In this document: one piece after another, positions 7,578-14,968 of the stretch
How the letters are laid out: each line of letters begins with the position of its first letter
Position numbering within the stretch: the first letter of the stretch is position 1
Assembly (NCBI GenBank): GCA_027027675.1
Contig: JALVKT010000109.1
Location: forward strand, 1-31,969
Length of the DNA stretch: 31,969 nucleotides
Source: Thermofilaceae archaeon
GTDB lineage: Archaea > Thermoproteota > Thermoprotei > Thermofilales > Thermofilaceae
Direction: 5' to 3'
The notes under the pieces: generated by a model
Told to the model about the DNA's origin: nothing
The model's database searches: none
What the model saw: the letters and a program-made list of their open reading frames with translations, nothing else
Translations under genes and position numbers: made by a program

Positions 7578-9427
7578 CAGGCCTTCACCCTCGCCTCCTT
7601 GACCTCCTCCATCTTCTTGAGCGGCGCGCTCCTAGCCAGCTCGCGTACAACGTCGAGCTTGCATATGACGCCCGCCACGTTGCCCTCCTCGTCGACCACT
7701 GGGACGCCGTCGACGCCGTGCTCCAGCATCGCCTCAACGGCCTTCTCCACGGGGTCGCTCGTCTTAACGGCGACCTCGAGCGGCACCATGACGTCCTCTA
7801 CGAGCAGCGGCGTGATCTTGATGTACCTGCCGGCCTTCCTGCCGCCCTTCTCCAGCCTCCTGACCCAGAGGAGCTTCTTGCTCCTATGTCCCACGCGCGC
7901 GTCCTCGAGGGCGACGAATGGCAGGTGGCTCACGGAGACGACGCCTTTCACAATGTTGCCGTCGGCTACGGTGAGCGCGTCGAGGTAGTAGGCCTTGAGC
8001 TTTTTGACCGCGTGGGCCAGGCTGTGGTGCGGGTGGACTACTGCAACCTTGCCGGGCGCCATGAGGTTTGCGACTTTAAGGTCCTTCGGCGCTGTCTTCC
8101 GGAACGCCTCCACGAGGGTGTCCTTGGTGACTATGCCTACGAGCTCGCCCTTCTTGTTCACCACGAGTGCTATCTCGCTGTCGGCCTCCACCATGCGGCG
8201 GGCGACGTCCTCTATGGGCGTGTCCTCGAACACTATGGGGAGCTTCTCGTTCAAAACGTCCCTTATGAACTCCTTGTCGCCTGCGCGGCGGCGCCAGAGG
8301 GGGCCCTTAACGCCTATAGCGTGGAGAAGGCTCCTCTTAGACACGCTGCCAGCCACGCGGCCCTCCTCGTCCAGCACTATGACGTGGTTCACCCTGTGCC
8401 TCAGCATAACGTTGAGGACGTGCTCCACGGTGTCGGTTATGCTCACGGCGGGGAGCTCCTCTATCGCCGCGTCCCTGGCGGTGAGGCCTGACACCTTGAT
8501 CGGCGCCGTCTCGACGGCCACCTGCTGCAGTATGGCGCCGCGGCTCTGGTAGACCGGCATCTCGCCGGCCTCCACAGCGATTGGGGTCGGCGCCGCCGGC
8601 AGCTTCTTCCTCTCCGGCTTCGCGCCCTCCAAGTATGCGCGGAGCACGTCGAACTGCGTCACCACGCCGATAACGTTGCCCTCCTCGTCGACCACTGGGA
8701 CGACGCTGAAGTCGTTCCTCACCATCATGTCGGCGACGTACTCTATGGGAGTGTTCGGCCTAGCCACTATGACGCCGCGCGTCATGATTGTCCTGATCCT
8801 GGCCGGGGTGGAGAGTATGCGCTCCGCCTCGCGGCGGAAGTACCACTTACCCGTGTCCACCAGGTCCTTGGGTGTAAGTATGCCCACGGGCTTCCTGTTC
8901 TTCTCGTCGCGGACAACGATTATCGCGGGCACCTCGCCTTTCACGAGGCGCGGCCACGCCTTGGTTATCCTCTCGTTTTGGGGCAGGATGTAGCGGTCGA
9001 GATTCTTAACGGTCATTATCTCGTTGACGACCGTTGCCCTGGGCTTGTAGCCCTCCGCCCTGAGAGCCTTGAGCATGTCCCTGACGCTCACAGTGCCCAG
9101 GTACCTCCTCTCAACCTCGTTGTTTACGACGGGGATCTCGAAGAGGTTGTTTTTCTCCATATCCCCGATTACCTGCTCTATGTCCTGCTCCGGGAGCGCG
9201 AAGGGGAACTCTCTCAGCGCCTCCTTTACCAGCCTGTCGGACTTCGCCGACGTCACAACGAGGACGTCGCGGCGGTCAAGGTAGCCCTCCATCTTCTTGG
9301 ACACGGGGTCCCTGAGCACAACTACTACTCTCCGGTCGCTCTTCCTGAGAAGCGCTCTAGCCTTTGTTATCTTTGTCTCCGGGGTGACGCGGGGAGCATC
9401 CGTGCTCATTACCTCCCAGATCCTCAT
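7577..9427 (-). CDS. eight-CBS-domain protein
   Basis: A 616-residue protein made almost wholly of CBS domains. I count eight, at about 1-60, 62-123, 130-190, 208-270, 318-375, 382-442, 448-505 and 543-605, that is four Bateman modules in tandem. Good repeats show the h-x-V-V-D-E-x-G-x-(V/I)-x-G-V pattern (VPVVDEEGNVIGVVTQFDVL and VPVVDEEGNVAGVICKLDVV), while others are more diverged. A proline-rich segment after the fourth domain (KLPAAPTPIAVEAGEMP) divides it into two halves. No enzymatic, membrane or DNA-binding domain is visible. It is co-transcribed with the YggU gene. A nucleotide-sensing scaffold is the family-based expectation; ligand and partner are unknown. Long open frames on the opposite strand are codon-bias shadows. 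Confidence 0.9.
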   Translation of the reverse strand: MRIWEVMSTDAPRVTPETKITKARALLRKSDRRVVVVLRDPVSKKMEGYLDRRDVLVVTSAKSDRLVKEALREFPFALPEQDIEQVIGDMEKNNLFEIPVVNNEVERRYLGTVSVRDMLKALRAEGYKPRATVVNEIMTVKNLDRYILPQNERITKAWPRLVKGEVPAIIVVRDEKNRKPVGILTPKDLVDTGKWYFRREAERILSTPARIRTIMTRGVIVARPNTPIEYVADMMVRNDFSVVPVVDEEGNVIGVVTQFDVLRAYLEGAKPERKKLPAAPTPIAVEAGEMPVYQSRGAILQQVAVETAPIKVSGLTARDAAIEELPAVSITDTVEHVLNVMLRHRVNHVIVLDEEGRVAGSVSKRSLLHAIGVKGPLWRRRAGDKEFIRDVLNEKLPIVFEDTPIEDVARRMVEADSEIALVVNKKGELVGIVTKDTLVEAFRKTAPKDLKVANLMAPGKVAVVHPHHSLAHAVKKLKAYYLDALTVADGNIVKGVVSVSHLPFVALEDARVGHRSKKLLWVRRLEKGGRKAGRYIKITPLLVEDVMVPLEVAVKTSDPVEKAVEAMLEHGVDGVPVVDEEGNVAGVICKLDVVRELARSAPLKKMEEVKEARVKA

Positions 9428-9457
9428 TCCTCAATCCCCCTGGGAGAACAACGTACT

Positions 9458-9468
9458 AGTAAATAATG
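9458..9468 (-). promoter_or_regulatory. TATA-like box of the eight-CBS/YggU operon
   Basis: Minus strand reads CATTATTTACT, about 31-41 bases before the ATG at 9427. It lies in a 111-base divergent intergenic region that also holds the promoter of the plus-strand gene at 9539. Confidence 0.5.
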
Positions 9469-9501
9469 ATTTGGTATTATTCCCGGCCAGGGGAGGGGGG
9501 A

Positions 9502-9512
9502 ACAGAATAATA
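9502..9512 (+). promoter_or_regulatory. TATA-like box with a short inverted repeat downstream
   Basis: ACAGAATAATA is centred about 32 bases before the ATG at 9539. It is followed directly by GGCTTACAAGCC (9513-9524), a five-base inverted repeat with a two-base spacer. The repeat lies between the box and the start, where a repressor could bind. Confidence 0.4.
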
Positions 9513-9538
9513 GGCTTACAAGCCAATTCTTAATAGCC

Positions 9539-10516
9539 ATGTCCGCGAGCACCACTTCGCCAGAGACCACTTATACCTGCTCGAGGTGCGGCGCCCCCCT
9601 AGACGTGGGGCCTGGGACGATAATCTCCGTGTGCCGCTACTGCGGCTACCCGAACATCATATCCTCGACGATCGACGTCCGGGACGTGTACATCGTCCCC
9701 ACCCAGCCGAGAGACTACGTCATAGGCGCATTCCAGAGACTTGCGCGCACAGACCCCGACCTTTCAAGCCTGAACCTCGAAATCCTCGAGGTGGAGGGAG
9801 TATACTTCCCCGCCTGGTACGCGCAGATACACGTGTCCGGCCTCGTATCATGGTATGAGAGAGTTCAGGTGAAGGAGGGCGACACCTACAGGACCGAGAC
9901 AAGGTATTACAGGGAGAAGATAGACCGGGAACACATCTTCTACCTGCCAGCGAGGAACCAGGTTACCGGCGCGGGCACGTACAACGCGCTGGCGCACTAC
10001 GCCTCCCAGATGACCGGCCTACTGCCCCTCGAGGAGGCCTCCCGCAGGTACAACTGGGAGGCGATAAGGCTGGAGTTCCTAGGCGTAGACATGGACAAGC
10101 AGAGAGCACTTGAAGCTGTGAGGGACGACGCCGTGGACTCGCTGCGGCGGGAGTACAGGTCGAGGGGCGACGGCATAGACTTCTTCGAGGCCCACGTGGA
10201 CGCTATACGCTGGATGAGGCTCGTATACCTTCCGATATGGGAGGTCGTATACACGTTCCAGGACAACTCGTACCTGGCCGTCTTCACCGGGTGGGACCTG
10301 TCCTGCGTCTACAGGACCGAGCCCATCACCCCGACGCAGAGGGCTGAGCGCATAGGGGTGGCGTCCCTCATCTCGCTGATATCCGGCCCGCTAAGCGGCC
10401 TCGCGGTGAAGATGTCGTCTAACTCGTCCTTCCCCTTCATACTGCCCTTCATACTTGCGGGCGCCGCCTACGCGTCTTCGAAGTCCGCCTTTAAAGGTGC
10501 GAGGGTGGAGGAGTGA
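9539..10516 (+). CDS. membrane protein with N-terminal zinc ribbon (paralogue 1)
   Basis: Not a named family to me. Of 325 residues, positions 14-35 form a zinc ribbon with two CxxC pairs (CSRCG and CRYCG). A soluble domain follows with YFPAWYAQIHVSG near 92-104 and VYLPIWEVVYTFQDNSYLAV near 233-252. Two hydrophobic segments close the protein at about 275-292 and 298-312 (FPFILPFILAGAAYA), so the ribbon and main domain would be anchored at the membrane, probably on the cytoplasmic side. The next gene encodes a clear paralogue with the same order of parts: ribbon, W-E-x-x-Y block, two C-terminal helices. The three genes 9539-12385 run in one direction with gaps of 4 and -4 bases, indicating an operon. 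Function unknown. Confidence 0.85.
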   Translation: MSASTTSPETTYTCSRCGAPLDVGPGTIISVCRYCGYPNIISSTIDVRDVYIVPTQPRDYVIGAFQRLARTDPDLSSLNLEILEVEGVYFPAWYAQIHVSGLVSWYERVQVKEGDTYRTETRYYREKIDREHIFYLPARNQVTGAGTYNALAHYASQMTGLLPLEEASRRYNWEAIRLEFLGVDMDKQRALEAVRDDAVDSLRREYRSRGDGIDFFEAHVDAIRWMRLVYLPIWEVVYTFQDNSYLAVFTGWDLSCVYRTEPITPTQRAERIGVASLISLISGPLSGLAVKMSSNSSFPFILPFILAGAAYASSKSAFKGARVEE

Positions 10517-10520
10517 GAGT

Positions 10521-11459
10521 ATGAGGCAGGTTACGTGCCCCTACTGTGGAGCCACGTTTAAGGTCCCGGAGACGGCTGGCGAGGCGACATGCCCATACTG
10601 TGGGGCAGTGTTCGTGATAACCGGGAGGGGCGCAGAGAAGAGCAGTGAGACCCACTTCTACTACCCCGTGGATAGGAGGGCTGACCCGTACGACAGGCTC
10701 ATGAGGTTTCTCCTGAGGCAGTACGCGGCCCCGAAGAAGCTTAGGCAGCTTTCAACGATAACCGCTAGGAAGCTCCACTACGTGCCCATCTACATGTTCT
10801 TCGTGAAGGCCCGGGGAGAGGCCAGGGGTAAGAGCCGCATATACGGTGAGAGAACAGTCGTGCTTGAGGAGTCCGCCGTCGTCTCGGTGCCCTCCTCGAA
10901 GACCATGCTCGACTCACTGCTCGAGAACTACCCATTCCCCCTCGCGGGCCGCCGCTTCTTCAACCCGCAGATAATGAGGATGGGCGCGTACTATGAGCCC
11001 CGCCTCGACGAGAACGACGCCCGGGAGATAGCGAAGGCCTCCGTCCTCGAAAGGCTGAGGCTCGAGGCCGCGGAGTCCCTGAAGGAGGTCTACCACTTCG
11101 TCCCCAGGATCCTCGACGTGGAGCCTAGGGGGCTCGCGCACTACCCGGTGTGGGAGATACACTACCGCTACGCGGGAGACGAGTACACGGCCTTCGTGGA
11201 CGGCGCCACGGGGGTCGTGATAAAGGCCGAGTACCCCCAGACGGTGAAGGGGAGAACCCTCGCGATAGGCGCGGCCGTCGCCACGCTGGGGGCCGGGGTG
11301 GCCGGGGGCCTCGGCTACATGGCGCTCGTGGGCTCGCACTGGGCCTCAACGTGGGCCCTCCTCGCAGGCCTGGTGACCGGCGGCGCAGCCGCTGCACCGG
11401 CCTTTGGCCGCGGCGTCAGGAGGAGGGTCACCGTCACCGAGCTGGAGGAGCGAGGGTGA
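10521..11459 (+). CDS. membrane protein with N-terminal zinc ribbon (paralogue 2)
   Basis: Paralogue of the preceding gene, 312 residues. The zinc ribbon is at the extreme N-terminus, residues 5-25 (CPYCGATF and CPYCGAVF). The middle domain has YVPIYMFFVKARGEARG near 90-106 and YPVWEIHYRYAGDEYTAFVD near 210-230, followed by GATGVVIKAEYP. This echoes the wider pattern of zinc-ribbon proteins with a Y-P-x-W-x-h-x-Y strand. Two transmembrane helices follow at about 242-265 and 270-292, and the end is basic (GRGVRRRV). The ATG at 10521 sits 4 bases after the previous stop (TGAGAGTATG). An open frame runs further upstream, but it overlaps the neighbour and lacks the ribbon signature. Operon with 9539 and 11456. 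Function unknown. Confidence 0.87.
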   Translation: MRQVTCPYCGATFKVPETAGEATCPYCGAVFVITGRGAEKSSETHFYYPVDRRADPYDRLMRFLLRQYAAPKKLRQLSTITARKLHYVPIYMFFVKARGEARGKSRIYGERTVVLEESAVVSVPSSKTMLDSLLENYPFPLAGRRFFNPQIMRMGAYYEPRLDENDAREIAKASVLERLRLEAAESLKEVYHFVPRILDVEPRGLAHYPVWEIHYRYAGDEYTAFVDGATGVVIKAEYPQTVKGRTLAIGAAVATLGAGVAGGLGYMALVGSHWASTWALLAGLVTGGAAAAPAFGRGVRRRVTVTELEERG

Positions 11460-12385
11460 AGGGGCAAAGGCTATACGTTGTCCGGCCTTTTGACCCGTGG
11501 AGGCGGGGCAGCCTCTGCACGTGCCCCTTCAAGTACACGGTTAATCCTTACACGGGCTGCGGGCACCGCTGCCTCTACTGCTACGCGAGCAGCTACATTA
11601 GGGACTTCTTCAACCCCAGGCCTAAGGAGCGGCTGCTCGAAAGGGCGGCCAGGGACCTCGCAAGGATACCGCCTGGAAGCATAGTGAACGTCTCCAGCAG
11701 CAGCGACCCCTACACTCCCCCAGAGGAAAAGCTAGGGCTGACGAGGCGTCTCCTCGAACTCCTCGCCGGGAAATTCGTGGTAGAGATAGTTACAAAGTCA
11801 AGCCTTGTCGCCCGGGACGTCGACCTGCTCTCAAAGGCGAGGAGCGTCGTCTCGGTGACAATAACAACGCTCGACGCGTCACTGGCGGGCAGGCTTGAGC
11901 CCGGCGCCCCTCCCCCGCGGGAAAGGTTGAGGGCCATGGAGAAGCTCTCGGCCGCCGGCGTGCCTGTTGTGCTCCGGCTTGACCCGATACTGCCCTGGCT
12001 CACCGATACCTGGGAGAACATATGGGGCGTCGTCGAGGCCGCCGCCGAGGCGGGCGCGAAGCACGTCGTCTCCTCCGTGTATAAGGCGAAGCCTGACAAC
12101 TTGGCGCGCCTGTTGAGGGAGTTTCCAGACCTGGCGGACAGGTATAGGGAGCTCTATCTGCGGCGGGGCTCCAGGATACACGGCTACTGGTACGCGCCCA
12201 CGCAGTATAGGAGGCGGGTGCTGGGCATGGCCCGGGAAGCAGCGCACCGCATGGGCCTGACGTTCGCTACGTGCCGAGAGGGCGACGCGGGGCACATAGA
12301 CCCCGGCGTGAACTGCGACGGGACGCACCTGGCGTTGAGGAGGGGGTCGTCTGAAACCCGGATGTCCTCATCCGACGTCGGGTAA
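11456..12385 (+). CDS. radical SAM protein, SplB-like (COG1533 type)
   Basis: Radical SAM enzyme of about 309 residues that should carry a 4Fe-4S cluster and cleave S-adenosylmethionine to start a radical reaction. The cluster motif C-x3-C-x2-C is CGHRCLYC near residues 38-45, preceded by the SplB-like lead-in CTCPFKYTVNPYTG. Further family blocks are VNVSSSSDPYTPPEEK, a VTKSSLVARDVDLL strand-helix, VSVTITTLD, and a proline-bearing LRLDPILPW. Spore photoproduct lyase homologues in archaea do not have a settled substrate, so lyase activity should not be assumed. The start is GTG 11456, which overlaps the upstream TGA by four bases (GTGA) and has GGAGGAG upstream as ribosome site. It is translationally coupled to the zinc-ribbon gene. 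The last residues (ETRMSSSDVG) are encoded in part by a small hairpin. Confidence 0.9.
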   Translation: MKGQRLYVVRPFDPWRRGSLCTCPFKYTVNPYTGCGHRCLYCYASSYIRDFFNPRPKERLLERAARDLARIPPGSIVNVSSSSDPYTPPEEKLGLTRRLLELLAGKFVVEIVTKSSLVARDVDLLSKARSVVSVTITTLDASLAGRLEPGAPPPRERLRAMEKLSAAGVPVVLRLDPILPWLTDTWENIWGVVEAAAEAGAKHVVSSVYKAKPDNLARLLREFPDLADRYRELYLRRGSRIHGYWYAPTQYRRRVLGMAREAAHRMGLTFATCREGDAGHIDPGVNCDGTHLALRRGSSETRMSSSDVG

Positions 12386-12423
12386 GGCCAGGAGCAGTCA
12401 TCCCCCTCCTACTAGTTGGGGGA
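12359..12423 (+). terminator. two small hairpins at the end of the radical SAM operon
   Basis: CGGATG-TCCT-CATCCG (12359-12374) is a perfect six-base stem with a four-base loop at the end of the coding region. TCCCCC and GGGGGA (12401-12406, 12418-12423) pair around an 11-base loop just after the stop. There is no T-tract beyond them, so termination is not assured. The second hairpin would also form in the convergent transcript from 13004. Confidence 0.3.
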
Positions 12424-12446
12424 ACCATGTATTGTGCTTTTCCCGG

Positions 12447-13004
12447 CTACGTTACGGGCTTCTTCGGCACGTACGGCTTCCATCCCAGGCTGCGCCGGAA
12501 CTTGTTTATCTCCTCGATAGCCTCCTTCTTCTCCTCGGGGCTCATCTTCCCCGTCTTTAGAACAGCCATGTAGAGCGCGAAGAGCCTGGCGTTTATCGTC
12601 CTCCTCGACACCCCGTAGCGGAGGTCCTCTTCAAGCTCCTCAAGTATCCCCTTAACCTCCTCGGGGCTGCTGAGGCCCCTCGGCCCCACGTCCTTAACCT
12701 GCCTCCCAAGGTAGAGACGCCCCTTCTCGACCACAACCATCTTCCCGTCCTCGAAGGTTATCCTCCCCTTAGCTACGCGGTCGTAGAAGCGGAAAGCCTC
12801 CGCGGCCGCCGGGTCCTCCGCGGAGAGCCTTGAGAGCACGAGCCTCCTAATCTCGTCGGTCGTCATACCCTCGTGAACACGGGAGGCCACGTAGGAGGCG
12901 ACGTCGCTCGCCACCTCCTCGCTGGCGCCCGCGTCAATGCAGGCCCTCCTTATCTTTTCGGGGTCGAACTCCTCCAGCCTCCCGTTTCTCTTGACGATCT
13001 TCAT
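12447..13004 (-). CDS. stand-alone ATP-cone domain protein
   Basis: The first 80 residues are a classical ATP-cone, the nucleotide-sensing module of ribonucleotide reductases and NrdR: MKIVKRNGRLEEFDPEKIRR, then ACIDAGASEEVASDVASYVA, VHEGMTTDEIRRLVLSRL and AAEAFRFYDRVAKGR. No reductase domain or NrdR zinc ribbon is attached. The remaining 100 residues (starting ITFEDGKMVVVEKGRLYLG and ending YVPKKPVT) are charged and helical and I do not recognise them. At 185 residues it is too short to be an enzyme of the reductase family. It probably binds ATP or dATP and regulates a partner. The ATG at 13004 has a clear TATA box about 31-41 bases upstream. It is a single-gene transcript, convergent with the radical SAM gene. 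Confidence 0.88.
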   Translation of the reverse strand: MKIVKRNGRLEEFDPEKIRRACIDAGASEEVASDVASYVASRVHEGMTTDEIRRLVLSRLSAEDPAAAEAFRFYDRVAKGRITFEDGKMVVVEKGRLYLGRQVKDVGPRGLSSPEEVKGILEELEEDLRYGVSRRTINARLFALYMAVLKTGKMSPEEKKEAIEEINKFRRSLGWKPYVPKKPVT

Positions 13005-13034
13005 GCCTTCTCCACGCTATGTGGATGCGGGGAA

Positions 13035-13045
13035 GGTATATACGG
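13035..13045 (-). promoter_or_regulatory. TATA box of the ATP-cone gene (palindromic core)
   Basis: Minus strand reads CCGTATATACC, 31-41 bases before the ATG at 13004. The core GTATATAC is a perfect palindrome, so the box could also serve the plus strand, where the predicted start would fall near 13066. Confidence 0.6.
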
Positions 13046-13051
13046 CTTCCC

Positions 13052-13109
13052 AAAAAAGAGGGGCGTGTGATGAGGCCCCGCGAGCGCCGACCCCGCCTCA
13101 GGGGCGGGG
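13052..13109 (-). terminator. GC hairpin and T-tract after the surface zinc-ribbon gene
   Basis: A seven-base GC stem (CCCCGCC at 13091-13097 with GGCGGGG at 13103-13109, five-base loop) lies 24 bases after the stop codon of the minus-strand gene 13133-13975. Further along the minus transcript comes a run of six T (complement of AAAAAA at 13052-13057). Hairpin plus distant T-run is consistent with transcript end processing or termination. The hairpin also lies in the candidate plus-strand RNA discussed in the findings. Confidence 0.4.
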
Positions 13110-13132
13110 GATGGGCTGGAACCTCCCGCTGA

Positions 13133-13975
13133 CTACGCTACGCGTGCGCCGCACCTCGGGCACACGGTGGCGCCCGGCGGCAGTGGTGCTCCGCAGCGGG
13201 GGCAGTAGCGGGGCTGCGCATAGCCGTACTGCTGGTAGCCCTGCTGATAGCCCTGCGCGGCCGCCCCGGGCTGAGGGTAGCCTGGAGCTACCGGCTGGCC
13301 GTACTGGCCGTAGACGTACTGCTGCCTACTACTCCTACCGCGCAGGTAGAGGAGTATCCCGACTCCCAGCACGACGAATGCTATGAGTAGGAGGAGTATG
13401 GGGACTCCTCCCCGCGCCGGCTGTGTCGGCGCCGCGGGGCCCTGCTGTCCTCCCCCGGCGTTGGCGAGCTTCCACCCTACTCCTTCGCCGGAGGCTGCTG
13501 AGACGTGGAGGTACATCACCAGGAGGCCTGTCTTCGGGTCGTACACCCACATGTGCACTGTCTCGCCGCTCCTCCCCATGGCGACGATGTAGTTCTTCTT
13601 CACGGCGGTGGCTGCCTCTACTCCCGCTATGCGCAGCGTCTGGCCCACCTGGAAGCCCTGTGGCAGCCAGAGGCCTAAGAGGTCTCCTCCCTGGTCGCGG
13701 CCGTCAGCGTCTACGATTATCTTAGCCCCATTTGCGCTGGAGACGTCCGACTTCACCTGTAAGAGGTACCTGCCGCCCTTCTCCTCGACTACGGTGAAGC
13801 TTATGAAGCCCACCTTCCTGAAGCTCCCATCCCTAAGGTTCACGTCCCCAACGTCGTACCTCAATGTGAAGCCCGGCTTAAGATACTGTGTCGGGGAGAC
13901 GAGCGCCGCCGCCACTGCCGCCGCTGCAACCGCGGCCGCGAGGAACACTACGAGCTGGATCCTCGACCCACGCAT
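13133..13975 (-). CDS. surface-exposed single-pass protein with C-terminal zinc ribbon
   Basis: Unrecognised protein of 280 residues. Residues 7-25 are a strongly hydrophobic signal or anchor (VVFLAAAVAAAAVAAALV). A beta-rich domain follows, about 30-165 (LRYDVGDVNLRDGSFRKVGF, later MWVYDPKTGLLVMYLHVSA), which resembles bacterial and archaeal extracytoplasmic domains. A Gly/Gln/Pro stretch leads to a transmembrane helix near 190-212 (PILLLLIAFVVLGVGILLYL). The tail is Gln/Tyr/Gly rich and ends in a zinc ribbon with CPRCGAPLPPGATVCPRCG. I chose ATG 13975, which has GAGGTGA five bases upstream, over GTG 13984, which overlaps the previous TGA. It is co-transcribed with the PrsW-like pseudoprotease. 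Orientation with the ribbon inside the cell is inferred. A proteolysis substrate or signalling role is speculative. Confidence 0.85.
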   Translation of the reverse strand: MRGSRIQLVVFLAAAVAAAAVAAALVSPTQYLKPGFTLRYDVGDVNLRDGSFRKVGFISFTVVEEKGGRYLLQVKSDVSSANGAKIIVDADGRDQGGDLLGLWLPQGFQVGQTLRIAGVEAATAVKKNYIVAMGRSGETVHMWVYDPKTGLLVMYLHVSAASGEGVGWKLANAGGGQQGPAAPTQPARGGVPILLLLIAFVVLGVGILLYLRGRSSRQQYVYGQYGQPVAPGYPQPGAAAQGYQQGYQQYGYAQPRYCPRCGAPLPPGATVCPRCGARVA

Positions 13976-13980
13976 ACTGC

Positions 13981-14862
13981 TCACCTCTCCACGGGCGCCC
14001 GGCCTCTCGCGTAGCCCCAGAGCCTCTCGTCCCTGAGAGCCTCCTTCACGTAGCGCCAGGCCGTGGCCCAGTAGTATGCTAGCAGCAGGGCTGCAGCCGC
14101 TACGCTCAGGTAGAACGGGCTCAGAGACTGGGCGATGCCGAGGAGCGCCCTGAGCACTATGTAGACGGCGAGGCCGGGCAGGCCGTCCTTAAGGCTCACC
14201 TCCCCCTTCAGGGCTTTCACCCAGCCGAGCCAGCGCCCCATGATGGCCGCTACGGCTACTATAGCGGTGTTTACGAGCGCGAGCGCGGCGAGCGGGATGG
14301 ACGGGATTAGCTCCGCGTATAGGCCAGCCTGGGAAGACGCTAGCTCGAGGAAAGTATAGTTGTAGACCGTGACGAGGCCGAGGCCGACCGCGGCTCCGTA
14401 CACGAGGCCGTCCATGTGGTCGTTGAACTCCGCCGAAAACTCGCCCGCCGCGAGCCATAGGAGGACTATGAAGGCTGCGACCGCCTCCACGCCAAGCGCC
14501 AGATAGGAGTTTAGGGACAACGCTGCCGACACGACCTCCGTTGTCAAGCCGGCGAATATGCCGAGGGCGTACGCCACGGCTAGGAGGTATTTCGGCTCCG
14601 GCTCATACTTGTCGCTCCTATACACCCAGTAGAAGAAGATTAGGGGTGGACCGAGAAGCACGAGGAGGTACGCGGCCACAGCGCCGCCGCGCACCGCCGC
14701 CAACACGATGACGGCCGCCGCTAGACCCGCCGCGACAGCTACGTAGAGCTTTGAAAGCCCTCCGGCCTCGAGTTTTTCGTAGACCGCGTCGCTGGAAGCC
14801 AGGGGCTCTCCGCCCAGCACTAGGGAGCGGAAAGCCTCAGCCCAGAGGTTCCGGGGCAACAT
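13981..14862 (-). CDS. PrsW-like polytopic membrane protein lacking catalytic residues
   Basis: A 293-residue polytopic membrane protein homologous to the PrsW (MEROPS M82) gene across the intergenic region. Shared blocks are DKYEPEPKYLL (84-94, against DRFEPEPLWLV in the partner), EFNDHMDGLVYGAAVGLG (145-162), GRWLGWVK, and the C-terminal RDERLWGYARGRAPVER. The catalytic positions are changed: the EExxK motif reads EAVAA (126-130), the AEN glutamate reads VYN (around 167), the MH histidine becomes VN, and the later IHFTWN histidine becomes a tyrosine. I count about eight hydrophobic segments. It therefore looks like a pseudoprotease that may bind substrate without cleaving it. It starts at ATG 14862 and is followed on the same mRNA by the surface zinc-ribbon protein, whose SD overlaps its 3' end. 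Confidence 0.85.
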   Translation of the reverse strand: MLPRNLWAEAFRSLVLGGEPLASSDAVYEKLEAGGLSKLYVAVAAGLAAAVIVLAAVRGGAVAAYLLVLLGPPLIFFYWVYRSDKYEPEPKYLLAVAYALGIFAGLTTEVVSAALSLNSYLALGVEAVAAFIVLLWLAAGEFSAEFNDHMDGLVYGAAVGLGLVTVYNYTFLELASSQAGLYAELIPSIPLAALALVNTAIVAVAAIMGRWLGWVKALKGEVSLKDGLPGLAVYIVLRALLGIAQSLSPFYLSVAAAALLLAYYWATAWRYVKEALRDERLWGYARGRAPVER

Positions 14863-14925
14863 CTACACCGGGAACCCTCACGCCGGCAGGGTTGGTAAGG
14901 CTTGAGTTTTACCTCTACGAACAAA

Positions 14926-14938
14926 CCCCTAAAAAATA
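14926..14938 (+). promoter_or_regulatory. TATA-like box of the PrsW gene
   Basis: CCCCTAAAAAATA, 31-43 bases before the ATG at 14969. The intergenic region of 106 bases also must hold the minus-strand promoter for 14862; a weaker candidate there is the A-rich GTAAAACTC around 14904-14912 read on the minus strand. Confidence 0.5.
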
Positions 14939-14968
14939 ACTACCGCTGCGCGTGGCTATTGAGACGAG

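Noticed and set aside
7718..9466. Long plus-strand frames at 7718-8491 and 8978-9466
   Set aside because: They mirror the eight-CBS gene in a GC-biased codon setting and show low-complexity Leu/Val/His/Arg composition without any family.
11150..11455. N-terminal extension of the radical SAM protein
   Set aside because: It is Arg/Gly-rich and overlaps the zinc-ribbon gene in another frame; the GTGA overlap with a strong SD marks the start.
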